NCBI GenBank assembly: GCA_047967505.1
Contig: CM106539.1
From: Dipteris shenzhenensis
Lineage: Eukaryota; Polypodiophyta; Polypodiopsida; Gleicheniales
Strand: one strand, 5' to 3'
DNA length: 64,000 bases
The notes beneath the pieces are model-generated. The model searched no databases and was not told where the DNA came from. It was given only the letters and a program-made list of their open reading frames with translations. Made by a program: the position numbers and the translations under genes. The first letter of the stretch is position 1. Every line of letters starts with the position of its first letter. Below are positions 41,891-52,453 of this stretch, in pieces.

Positions 41891-42760
41891 GGAAATTAAT
41901 ATTCTATTTGGGTAATGAAAATAATATTCTATTCAATATGACTTATAATCTATTTACGTAATGAAAACTATTTGTACGTACTCCTTGATGAGGTAGGATG
42001 TCGTTGGGATCATCCTATGCACCTACCGGTAGATGGGCCAAATGTGTCGCTCTGCCTACAATAGTGCTATGTTGCAAATTCAATTCATATTTACAATTAT
42101 TTACAAGTTGTTTACTTTAGAAAGTCGGTTTCTTCAAGCTCGTTCTCCTTGTCTATACTACCCACCCTATCTATAATTAATAGCAAATAGCGTTTGTTCT
42201 AGATGCTCCCTCCATTTTTCGAGGCTCTACACTACCATGGGCTCTACTAGCATGTCAACGTATGTAGTAGAGGTATATTTTTGGAAGAGAGATGTAAAGA
42301 TACTGAGTGATAGAAAGAAAATGTTATGTACAATACATTATAATAAACTACAAGGAATAGATGCTAACTTGAAAGATATAACCCAAGGCAAGACCTGCAT
42401 ACTAGAATATTCCACATGAAGGTGGACAAATGCACCTCTCAATAATTGCAAGTGGAAGTCAAATTGCACCTCTAAACATATGCCAAACTAATGTAGAATA
42501 GCATCTTGAAATGTATAGAATATATAGGAAATGACAATATTTATAGGATAGAGATAGGTTATGGTCATTGAGATAACCCTGGTTATACTACTTGACTTGG
42601 AGCATCTGTTGAATGATTGGTTGGCATGACTGGCTCCTAGCTAGTTGGGAATAGCTAGCCCTAAACAACTTTTTGACTAGGCCTTAACTAGATCATCTTG
42701 CTCTAGCTTGTTAACTCAGCCTACTTACTCTACCTAAATTATGAAACAACTCTCAACCAA
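41891..42760. other. Non-coding stretch
   Basis: AT-rich intergenic-like sequence with doubled CTAGCTAGTTGGGAATAGCTAG near 42640. The open frame at 42237-42419 has no domain. Confidence 0.5.
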
Positions 42761-42762
42761 AG

Positions 42763-43857
42763 ATCATTTTAAAAAATAAAATTTAAACGTTTTTTTATTT
42801 AAATAAAAATAGCACTAATTTAAAAAATAACTTTAATCTCTTTTTTTTAAAAAGATGATTTTAAAAAACAAAATATTTACATTTTCACATTTTAAATAAA
42901 AATTTACATAATTCCAAAAAAAAATAAAAAAACTTTAAAATGCATTTGAAGTTTAGAAATATTTTATAATTATAAATAGATGAATTAAAAAAACAAAATA
43001 TATACATTTTCACATTTTAAATAAAAAATTACGTAATTAAAAAAAATTATTTAAAATTTTTTAAAAATGCATTTGAAATTCTGAAATATTTTATAATTAG
43101 ATTACATTTTCCTATAAACTCTTATTTTCTTTTTTTTCAAAGATCATTTTTAAAAATAAAATTTAAAAGTTTTTTTATTTAAATAAAAATAGCACTAATT
43201 TAAAAAATAACTTTAATCTCTTTTTTTTTAAAGATGATTTTAAAAAACAAAATATTTACATTTTCACATTTTAAATAAAAAATTACGTAATTCCAAAAAA
43301 AAATAAAAATACTTTAAAATGCATTTGAAATTTAGAAATATTTTATAATTATAAATAGATGAATTTTAAAAACAAAATATATACATTTTCAAATTTTAAA
43401 TAAAAAATTACGTAATTAAAAAAAATCATTTAAAAAAATTTTAAAATGCATTTGAAATTTTGAAATATTTTATAATTAGATTACATTTTCCTATAAACTC
43501 TTATTTTCTTTTTTTTTCAAAGATCATTTTTAAAAATAAAATTTAAAAGTTTTTTTATTTAAATAAAAATAGCACTAATTTAAAAAATAACTTTAATCTC
43601 TTTTTTTTAAAAGATGATTTTCAAAAACAAAATATTTACATTTTCACATTTTAAATAAAAAATTACGTAATTCTTAAAAAAAAAAAAAACTTTAAAATGC
43701 ATTTGAAATTTAGAAATATTTTATAATTATAAATAGATGAATTTAAAAAACAAAATATATACATTTTTAAATTTTAAATAAAAAATTACGTAATTAAAAA
43801 AAATTATTAAAAAAAAAATTAAAATGCATTTGAAATTTTGAAATATTTTATAATTAG
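42763..43857. repeat. AT-rich tandem repeat, about 378-bp unit, three copies
   Basis: Unit marks AAAGATCATTTT at about 42762, 43139 and 43520 give a period of about 378. Each unit contains AAATAGCACTAATTTAAAAA, CATTTTCACATTTTAAATAA and AAATGCATTTGAA (twice). The array ends exactly where TNP2 sense begins at 43859. Confidence 0.93.
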
Positions 43858-43858
43858 A

Positions 43859-44902
43859 TTACATTTTAAAATTGCTCATGTCATTAGTGGACCGATGAGA
43901 TGCATGCCATGTCATCAACTCCGCTATGGATTTCCATCGGAACATGTGCTGTATTCTTGCAATGATGGGAAAGTGTCTCAAGACCTTTACCGGTATCTGC
44001 TCACCCTGCACGTCATCTTTATATCGTTGTTCCCCACACTTCGGACAACTAGCCAAATCTCCATGCTCACGACAAAAGAGAATACAATTATTACGGCAAG
44101 CATGGATGGTATCATAATCCATACCCACCATTGTTAGCATCTTTTTCGCTTCATCTCTTGATGTGGGCATGGTATTTGGTGTAGGCAACATCTTCTAGAG
44201 CAACCTATCACAATTCAAACATACATAGGCTTCGAACAATGATGATTCGGTACACTAATCCATACATGATGATTCTCAAAACAAACAATATCCAAATAAT
44301 GAGTCAAATTAATGCAAGAGCTAACCTCATTAAGACCGAGACACTTGTATCCGACCACCCATACTTTACTTGCAGATTCAAGATTGAGAGACAAGCACAT
44401 AGTTTAGACGTCCTAGAACCCTCGTACAATTGTGTTGATTGCAACTCTCACATTTTGACCTCAGACTTTGACATCACGTGTACATGGCATGTAGTGCCCC
44501 TAAAAATAGAATCCATCATGTCGACCATATCCTCGCCATCATCCGGGAGACTATAGTCTTGCTCAAAGTGTGAAGGTATATGCGTACCCTCGTCAGCCTC
44601 CTCATCCTATTTTAAGATTTCGTGTAAATATAAGATCTTGTCTCAAGGTTTCGTACCATAATGGTATCTAATATTAACTGTGAACTTAAATAGCTTTGAC
44701 TTACCGATAATCCATCAACACGTGCAACACCAACGGTGGGTACTGGTTTGGGCTCCTTCCCATACATCCACAAATGGTGCATGATAATACGACGTTGATG
44801 TCGTACTTCTCGCTTGCAATGAGTGCAATGATAATATAACCTCTCCGTAAGCCACTTTGTGCTCTCGGGCATTGGCGCATCATTGGACGTCGTCCCTTCC
44901 AT
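43859..44902 (-). pseudogene. CACTA-type TNP2 transposase N-terminus, second family
   Basis: Exon 1 (44902 to about 44707) starts MEGTTSNDAPMPESTKWLTE and has YYHCTHCKREVRHQRRIIMH, a CX2C-type finger, ending at a good donor CG|GTAAGTC. Exon 2 (from about 44610 down) reads DEEADEGTHIPSHFEQDY, EDMVDMMDSIFRGTTCH, then in a shifted frame LNLQVKYGWSDTSVSVL. Exon 3 has LPTPNTMPTSRDEAKKML, DYDTIHACRNNCILFCREHG and CPKCGEQRYK, the TNP2 signature. It stops at the AT-rich satellite, so the catalytic domain is lost. Confidence 0.82.
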
Positions 44903-44994
44903 CTACACTTATAAAATCACAACATAAGTTGTAAGGAAATATATTAACAGTTATAAAATAGCATCTATGAGCTTGTTTTTTAACTTTAAACATA

Positions 44995-45150
44995 AAGTGT
45001 CCTGAAGCATCGCTATATAGTGACGTTTTGACCTGTTCCATCATTATATAGCGACGATTTGCTCTGTTCTGTCGCTATATAGGACGCTTTTAATTAAAAG
45101 CATCACTATATAGTGATTGACTAGCGTCGCTATATAGCGACGTTGTGGGT
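44995..45150. promoter_or_regulatory. GTCGCTATATAGCGAC palindrome array at divergent promoter
   Basis: At least five copies or near-copies lie in 150 bases: ATCGCTATATAGTGACG, ATTATATAGCGACG, GTCGCTATATAGGACG, ATCACTATATAGTGAT and the perfect CGTCGCTATATAGCGACG at about 45125. It separates TNP2 (minus) from the TNPA-like gene (plus) in the second CACTA-like family. Confidence 0.88.
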
Positions 45151-45690
45151 TAAAACCCGAACCTCGCGATGCGCAGCACTTCCTTTAGCAATCTCTAATC
45201 TCTATTGTAAGCAAAGCAATCTCTCCTCCCACCTATTTTCGACGACCTCCCACTCTATTCTCCACTCCTCACCACTACTCACCCCTCTCCTAACACTTGT
45301 GCTCCCTCTCCACCCTTCTCCCTCTTCGGTTTCTTGAAAGGAAGGTTTTCAAGAAGGTGAGTTTCTTTGAACAATGTAGGTTCATTTTTTGTGAGATTTC
45401 GTTTCGTGAGTGTTGAAGCGTGTTTCTCCTTGTATTGCTAAAGCTATGTACTAGTTTTCATGCTTGATTTCAAAGGATTGAAGACAAAAAATGAGATTTC
45501 AAGAAAGAAAGAAGACTCACCTTTTCTAGTCTTTTTTGTATTTCTCTTCCTTCTCTTTCTCTTTGTCTACTCAATCCAATCTCTTTGAGAAGTTGCTTCT
45601 GTAATCTCCTCCTTCCTCTAACTAGTTATATGTTTCCTCTCTTTTGTAGGGCCAGTCCACAAAACATTGAGCGGGACGTACTATTCCAGG
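45151..45690 (+). other. TNPA-like 5' exons, second family
   Basis: A CT-rich leader (45200-45335) is followed by a donor-like AAG|GTGAGTTTC at 45357, then an exon ending GTACTATTCCAG|GTAAGTG at about 45690. No long coding frame is convincing before the main exon at 48.2 kb. Confidence 0.45.
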
Positions 45691-45954
45691 TAAGTGCTTT
45701 CTCTTTTTTCCATTTGTTATTTTTGTTATTTGCATTGGCCTGCAGTGATGGGTGTAGGAACCCTCTCTTCCCCTCTCTTCCCTCTTCTTTCCCTCTTCTC
45801 TTCTCTTTCATCTCTTCTTTTTCCCCTCTTTTAATCTCTTTTCCCCTCTTCTTTTTCCCCCTCTTTCAATCTCTTTTTCCCTCCTTTCCTTCTCTTCTTT
45901 TTTTCATCTTTCAATCTCTTTTCCCCCCTCTTTCCCCTCGCTTATGTCTCCTTC

Positions 45955-46100
45955 TCTTATGCTCATGCATAAGCATAAGCATAAGCATGAGCATATGTCT
46001 CCTTCTCTTATGCTTATGCTTATGCTTAATAAGCATAAGAGAAGGAGACATATGCTCATGCTTATGCTTATGCTTATGCATGAGCATATGTCTCTTTTTC
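45955..46100. repeat. ATGCTT/AAGCAT palindrome 1
   Basis: GCATAAGCATAAGCATGAGC then ATATGTCTCCTTCTCTTATG reads back inverted across a centre at 46029, giving arms of about 60 bases. Confidence 0.9.
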
Positions 46101-46204
46101 TCTCTTTCCTTTCCCTCTTCTTCTCTCTTTTCCCTCTTCCAATCTCTTTTCCTTTCCCTCTTCTTCCTCTTTTTCTCCCTCTTTTTCCCCCTCTTTCCCC
46201 TCTT

Positions 46205-46435
46205 TCATGCTCATGCTCTTATGCTCATGCATAAGCATAAGCATAAGCATGAGCATATGTCTCTTTCTCTTATGCTCATGCATATGTCTCCTTCTCTTAT
46301 GCTTATGCTTATACTTATGCATAAAAAGAGACATATGCATGAGCATAAGCATAAGCATAAGCATAAGAGAAGGAGACATATGCTCATGCTTATGCTTATG
46401 CTTATGCTTATGCCTGAGCATATGTCTCTTTTTCT
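46205..46435. repeat. ATGCTT/AAGCAT palindrome 2
   Basis: The same building blocks (CATAAG words, GAGCATATGTCTCYTTCTC and its complement) form an imperfect inverted repeat centred near 46322. Confidence 0.85.
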
Positions 46436-46664
46436 CTCTTTCCTTTCCCTCCTCTTTTCCTCTTCTTCCTCTTTTCCTCTTCTTCCTCTTTTTCCTCTTC
46501 TTCCTCTTCTTTCCCTCTTGTTCTCTCTTCTTTCCCTCTTTCCTTTTCCTCTTCTTCTCTCTTTTCTCTCTTCCAATCTCTTTTCCTTTCCCTCTTCTTC
46601 CTCTTTTCCTTTCCCTCTTCTTTCTCTTTTCCTCCCTCTTTTCCCCCCTCTTTCCCCTCTTTCA

Positions 46665-46858
46665 TGCTCATGCTCTTATGCTCATGCATAAGCATAAGTA
46701 TAAGCATGAGCATATGTCTCTTTCTCTTATGCTCATGCATAATCATAAGCATGAGCATATGTCTCCTTCTCTTATGCTTATCATAAGCATAAGCATAAGC
46801 ATAAGAGAAGGAGACATATGCTCATGCTTATGCTTATGCTTATGCATGAGCATATGTC
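46665..46858. repeat. ATGCTT/AAGCAT palindrome 3
   Basis: A third inverted repeat of the same type is centred near 46780 at CTTATCATAAGC; its right side again ends GCATGAGCATATGTCTC before the pyrimidine tract resumes. Confidence 0.85.
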
Positions 46859-48246
46859 TCTTTTTCTCTCTTTCCTTTCCCTCCTCTTTTCCTCTTCTTA
46901 CTCTTTTCCTCTTCTTCCTCTTTTCTCTCTTCTTTCTCTTCTTTCCCTCTTCTTCTCTCTTCTTTCCCTCTTTCCTTTCCCTCTTCTTCCTCTTTTCCTG
47001 TTCTTCCTCTTTTCCCTCTTCTTACTCTTCTTTCCCTCTTCTTCTCTCTTCTTTCCCTCTTTCCTTTCCCTCTTCTTTCTCTTTTCCTCTTCTTCCTCTT
47101 TCCTTTCCCTCTTCTTCTCTCTTTCCTCTCTTCCAATCTCTTTTCCTTTCCCTCTTCTTCCTCTTCTTTCCCTCTTCTTCTCTCTTCTTTCCCTCTTTCC
47201 TTTCCCTCCTCTTCTCTCTTTCCCTTTTCCAATCTCTTTTCCTTTCCCTCTTCTTCCTCTTCTTTCCCTCTTCTTTCCCTTTTCTTCTCTCTTCTTTCCC
47301 TCTTTCCTTCCCTCTTCTTCCCTCTTTCCCTTTTCCAATCTCTTTTCATTTCCCTCTTCTTCCTCTTTTCCTCTTCTTTCTCTTTTCCCTCTTCTTCCTC
47401 TTCTTCTCTCTTCTTTCCCTCTTTCCTTTCCTTCTTCTTCTCTCTTTCCCCTCTTCCAATATGTTTTCCTTTCCCTCTTCTTCCTCTTTTCCTCTTCCTC
47501 CTCTTTTCCCTCTTCTTCCTCTTCTTTCCCTCTTCTTTCCCTCTTCTTCTCTCTTCTTTCCCTCTTCTTCTCTCTTTCCCCTCTTCTAATCTCTTTTCCT
47601 TTCCCTCTTCTTCCTTTTTTCCTTTCCTTTCCCTCTTCTTTCTCTTTTTCTTTCCCTCTTTTCCTTTCCCTCTTCTTCCTCCTTTCCCTCTTCTTTCCCT
47701 CTTCTTCTCTCTTCTTTCCCTCTTTCCTTTCCCTCCTCTTCTCTCTTTCCCTTTTCCAATCTCTTTTCCTTTCCCTCTTCTTCCTCTTTTCCTCTTCTTT
47801 CTCTTTTCCCTCTTCTTCCTCTTCTTTCCCTCTTCTTTCCCTCTTCTTCTCTCTTCTTTCCCTCTTTCCTTTCCCTCTTCTTCTCTCTTTCCCCTCTTCC
47901 AATCTCTTTTCCTTTCCCTCTTCTTCCTCTTTTCCTCTTCCTCCTCTTTTCCCTCTTCTTCCTCTTCTTTCCCTCTTCTTCTCTCTTCTTTCCCTCTTTC
48001 CTTTCCCTCTTCTTCTCTCTTTCCCCTCTTCCAATCTCTTTTCCTTTCCCTCTTTTTCCTCTTTTCCTCTTCTTCCTCTTTTCCCTCTTCTTCCTCTTCT
48101 TTCCCTCTTCTTCCTCTTCTTTACCTCTTTCAATCTCCTTTCCCTCTTCTTCCTCTTTTCCTTTGCCTATGCCTATGCCTATGCTATGCTTATGTTTGTT
48201 TTTTGTTTTTTGTTTTTGTGTTTGTGTCTATGTTAGACATGTAATC

Positions 48247-49375
48247 ATGTCACACATCCGACGAGTACAGACAGCCTCGCAGGAGGAGACATCACGATCT
48301 CTATCTCCAGAGGACTTTGATTCCTCTCAGGCGACACCTTAGGGGACTACCCCTGGTCTGACTCCTCTTGGACGTAGCACTGTGACTACCCTTGGTCCGA
48401 CTCCTCTCGGACCTAGCACTGCGACTACCCTTGGTTTGACTCCTCTCGAATGTAGCTCTGCGACTACCCCTCACGAAACTCCTTTGCTAGCAGCACATGG
48501 CTTTGTCGGGAGTCTCGACGAGTTTGTAGCGTAGATGACCGATGAGGAGGCAGCGAGATTCTTCTCTCTGCTATCTCAGAGGACCTCAGCATTTCCCTCC
48601 CCTACACCGATGGCTGGACCTACTGCCCAGCCATCCCCTTGTGCCCCTTCGACCGAGGGGTCATCACCTGCGCGTGCATCTCGTAAGGGAAGGAAGAGTA
48701 GGAGGGGCCGCTTATGTTGTGCTGACTCGGGAGATGTAGACGAGTCAGCACACTCACATTCCTACAGGTCTCCACTTGGTCCGGAGACACAGTTTCAGTC
48801 AGGTCCCTTGCCCTCTCCTACTCCCACTGCTACTCCTCGCTTCGGAAGTGCTCGCACCGCTTCCACTCCTTCTGACTCTGCCACTACCATCAGTCCTCCT
48901 TACTCAGTCGAGGACCTCTCCTATCAAATCACGGCTGTTGGAGAGATAATAGAAGATAGAAAGGGCAAAGCAATGATGGCCACCATGAGGCGGTTGATGA
49001 GCCATCACTTCAAGAGCGGCATTGCTACCGATTGGCGGTATCAAGATGACTAAAAGAAGCAGGCGGTCATCAATGAATTAAAACAAAAATACCCTAACCC
49101 ACCAAATTGGGAGTTTAATGAGAATTATATGCGAGAGCACATGGGTTTGGTCTTGAAGCATCGTAGATCAACCTTGCATACTTTCATCGCAAAGGGGATG
49201 ACTAAACCCAATTGAGCAGACAAAGCTGATTGGAAGTTCTTCAAGAAGCAGAATAGGGACCGTCCCAAAATGTTCGAGGGTCAGAGGAGGGCTACGAAGA
49301 GAATAGAACATGGAAATGTCTCCTCCACTAAACAAACCTCCTCCATTGACATACTCGAGCATTCTCAAGTGTGGT
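48247..49375 (+). pseudogene. TNPA-like CACTA second gene, second family
   Basis: ATG at 48247 opens MSHIRRVQTASQEETSRSLS. A 39-bp coding minisatellite gives TTPGLTPLGRSTV-like repeats, then a Ser/Pro/Thr-rich linker. The conserved part follows: YSVEDLSYQITAVGEI, KAMMATMRRLMSHHFKSG, then after a stop KYPNPPNWEFNENYMREHMG and HRRSTLHTFIAKG, KADWKFFKKQNRDRPKM. This is the Transposase_24/TNPA layout and parallels NYRDCFIHYKDQPKRLADET and YPNPPNRQFTDKW of the first family. In-frame stops at about 48339, 48532, 49051 and 49213 make it a pseudogene. Confidence 0.7.
48345..48470. repeat. 39-bp coding minisatellite
   Basis: GACTACCCYTGGTCYGACTC units start at 48345, 48384 and 48423, with a decayed fourth. 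The length is a multiple of three, so the reading frame is kept. Confidence 0.9.
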
Positions 49376-49379
49376 GGGA

Positions 49380-51659
49380 TCTATTTCCTTTGAGCTCACA
49401 TACCTAGAAATGAAAAAGTACAGCATATTAGCAATATGCATTCAAACTTGCATGGAGCATTGATACACATCATATTTTGTATCATGTAAAGTACCTCACA
49501 AGCTCGTCCAACTTGTAAATACAATCTTTCATGTCCTTCGATGCACTATGTGAAATGCTAGTAGGTAGTATGAACTGAACCCACGAGGAGGTGGTTGATT
49601 AGTTGCTTATAATTATTCACTCACAAATTTGAAAGGAAAAAGATATTATGCACATAAAATACTTACTTGGAGCATCTTGTGCCAATCATGAGATTTCAAG
49701 CCATATAATTGCTCTACACCTCTTTTCTTACTCTTTGTAAAGGCTCCCTTCAAACACCTCATGCATCCAGTGGGAGTACAAATTGTAGTAATAGCGTGCT
49801 TCACCATCGCCATCTCTAGCTTTGATAACCTCCACGGTGCACGAGGTAAAAAAACACGCCCATTTGGTCTCTCTTGTGGTCAAGCTTCACGCATCCTCCC
49901 TGTGGTACGTAGATCCTCCCTTATGCCTGCGGAATTTCGTGTCCCATTCAAATGCTCCCAAATGGTAGATGCCACATTCTTGAAGATATGCATGGGATCA
50001 AGTAGGTGATTGATCTTGAGGTGGGACCAATATGGTAAACGATAAAAGATGGAGTATCTAAACAAAAGTTGGTGTTAGCGGGAAATCTTTATTTCCAGCC
50101 AATATAGCACACAATAGTTACAAACCCTTACCGGCTCATGCCAAGTGGTGGAGGAGTCATGGAACCATCCCAAATTCTCATCCAATCTCCCGCGGTGAGT
50201 GATTGTGGGAGGACTTCATTCCAAGGGGCAACATATCTAGGATGATCAGGTGGGAGAAATCGATGGTGATTCTCATAGATGACCTTATTCAATGCATCTG
50301 CCCGTGAGGCAACTAGCGAAGGACCACAAACAGGACATGCATGGTAACCCGATGTAGTGAGACCTGAACAATAGACGCAATTAAGAGTTGAAGGTGGGTT
50401 TAGGGTGCCACATCCTTTGCCTATTCATAATTAGAAGTGCAATGCTTACCTGAACACTCGCCATAGCCTAGGAAGTCATGCATCGTCCACATCAAGACTG
50501 CTTTGCAGTGGAAGTCTCGTGACGTCGGAGGCCTGCTCACATCATGCACCTCGATACCTCTCCAAAGTATCTCTAGCTCGTCAATCAAAGGCTCCAAATA
50601 AACATCAGGATTTTTGACTTTATGTTTCCCTAGAATTAGAAGGGACAGCATAACATGTCCTTTCTTAATAGCCATAGAGGGTGGAAGATTATAATTCACC
50701 AATATCATTGGCCATACACTGTAAGAGGTGCTTTTGAGACCAAATGGGTTCACAACGTCCATACCCAATCCAAGTCTCAAGCTCCTAGGTTCTTCCTTGA
50801 AGCTTGGCCATGTGTCTTCAATATGCTTCCATGCAGGAGAGTCCGCGGGAGGCTTGCCATCAGTTGATCGATGGGAGGAATGCCATGACATGAGCTCTGC
50901 AATAGATTTGCACTTAAACATATGTTGGATGCGAGGGATTATGGAAAAATGTCGCAGAACCTTATGAGGCACGTCCAAAGTTTTGAGATCTGCTCTATAT
51001 CTTGCCTCTCCACAAGCTCACTCTCTTGCATCCTTATGTAGTCCACGAAACAAAACGCAATCGTTGACATATGCATGGATGTGCTTGTAATCTAATCCTC
51101 CAAGAGAGGTCACATGTTGCCTTGCCATATCTCTTGAGGTCGGTAATTTATTCTCCCTTGGAAGCATTTTACACAATAGCCTGCATGTGAAGACCATAAA
51201 TGAGGAAAAGCATTCGAGTAATTGACCCACTAGCATTCGGTAATGGCAGAGGGCTACTATCACCATCACTCCATGCATCGTAATGGTCCCTCCTGAAGAT
51301 CCCACCTCATATCGCCGATGCTTCGCCTCCTCACGACGAGCATAGGGCAACATATGTGGGTGTGGCACTACATCATGTGTCAAATTAAAACGGGATCATA
51401 ACTCAAATATATGAACACCCATAGGTATCTCAATCAACCTTAACTTACAAACCCTTACCATGTTTACGGTCACATCCCATTCTCCATACTTTGAGATGTG
51501 ATTGAGTGTAATCCTGCGTGCACGATACATGTTTCCTCGACATCGATCACACATACATTTGATTTTTTGCTCCAACCACATTTCGCGATGGTGGATACGG
51601 AGGGATTCATCCTCACTAGAGCTACTTGTTGAAGATGAAGACATCCTACAAACAAACAA
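49380..51659 (-). pseudogene. CACTA-type TNP2 transposase, copy B (most complete)
   Basis: Exon 1 (51396-51659) starts at MSSSSTSSSSEDESLRIHH with CDRCRGNMYRA. The next region has LPRENKLPTSRDMARQHV. The catalytic domain (50421-50978) reads IIPRIQHMFKCKSIAELMSW, LRLGLGMDVVNPFGLKS, SVWPMILVNYNLPPSM and LEPLIDELEILWRGIEV. Further exons give ACPVCGPSLVASRADALNK (about 50340), LDPMHIFKNVASTIWEHL (50000), GLKSHDWHKMLQ (49690) and LPTSISHSASKDMKDCIY (49550). A TGA replaces part of the CPTCGEARY motif at about 51018 and one or two indels lie near 51290. TNP2 is the transposase that cuts element ends. Confidence 0.85.
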
Positions 51660-51707
51660 CCCAAAAAAATTTACTTTTCTTCAAATATTTAATTTTAAAC
51701 TCTGTGG

Positions 51708-51815
51708 CGCTCTAAAGGTGCGTCTAAAACTGCGTCTGTCTGTTCTGTGGTGCGCGTCTAAAACCGCGTCTGATCTGTGTATTTAGATGCATATATAGAC
51801 ACGCTATTAGATGCG
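51708..51815. promoter_or_regulatory. TAGACGCG array at divergent promoter, copy B
   Basis: GTGCGTCTAAAACTGCGTCT, GCGCGTCTAAAACCGCGTCT and TAGATGCATATATAGACACG lie between the two divergent genes, about 50 bases from the TNP2 start. Confidence 0.8.
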
Positions 51816-51899
51816 ACTTTTAAATTTGCTTTTAGCGCGCTCGCTTTGCTTTTCTTCACATTACTTATACTTCGCGCGGCTTGCTTGCTTCGCTATTAG

Positions 51900-52068
51900 C
51901 AAATCCACAGTTTCGACGCTTAAGAGGAAGGCATCCACACTTACTTCCAAGCTTACACTTAAGAGGAAGGCACCCACACTTACTTTCAAGCTTAAAGGAG
52001 AAGAGGGCGAACAAGGAAGAGAAGCAACTTTGAAAAAGGAGAAGAACCTTCCATACCTCTATCCAAGG
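51900..52068 (+). other. TNPA-like 5' exon, copy B
   Basis: It ends CTCTATCCAAG|GTAAGTC. The frame through it (LKRKAPTLTFKLKGEEGEQG) is open, but the coding start in the next exon is the better candidate, so this is probably leader. Confidence 0.5.
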
Positions 52069-52207
52069 TAAGTCTTTTTGCAGTTGATCTTTTTTGGAAG
52101 TTTGCTCTCTTTGGATTTGTACTTTCTCATATCCAAAAAACGCATGATTTGGGTATCAGTGTTACGTTTTTGTGTCGGGCGCATGTCCTTTTCTACTTTT
52201 TAGCCGT

Positions 52208-52381
52208 TTGTCGGAGTGCGTCTATAGGCGCATCTCAGAGCGCATCTAAAACCGCGTCTACAGGTGCGTCTAGACGCATGTCTAGCCTGTTTGCAGACAC
52301 AGACAGTCGCATCTATAGACACGCTGTTATACGCAAAAATAGACACGTTCGTCAGACGCGTCTATAGACGCGCTCCGACAG
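52208..52381. repeat. Intronic TAGACGCG foldback, copy B
   Basis: Same structure as at 24367-24540; the first base pair of the left end has changed (TTGTCGGAG). Confidence 0.78.
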
Positions 52382-52453
52382 TAATCCTCTCTTCCCTTCC
52401 CCTTTCTTCTCAGCTCATCAGTAATCGTCTTTTTTTCTTTTTTCCAGTTCATC

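Larger units (their letters stand above)
45740..48165. repeat. Polypyrimidine tract, about 2.4 kb, in TNPA-like intron
   Basis: The plus strand is almost pure C/T with words CCCTCTTCTTCCTC and CTTTCCTTTCC, interrupted only by ATGCTT blocks in the first 1.1 kb. A higher-order pattern is visible: TTCCAATCTCTTTTCC returns every 60-200 bases. It could form triplex DNA. The 368-472 residue reading frames across it are artefacts of composition. Confidence 0.95.

Noticed and set aside
45585-48236. Reading frames of 368, 460 and 472 residues (+) and 411 residues (-) across the pyrimidine tract
   Set aside because: They translate only to F/L/S/P or E/K/R/G low-complexity strings because C/T-only DNA lacks stop codons. 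They overlap each other and lie within an intron.
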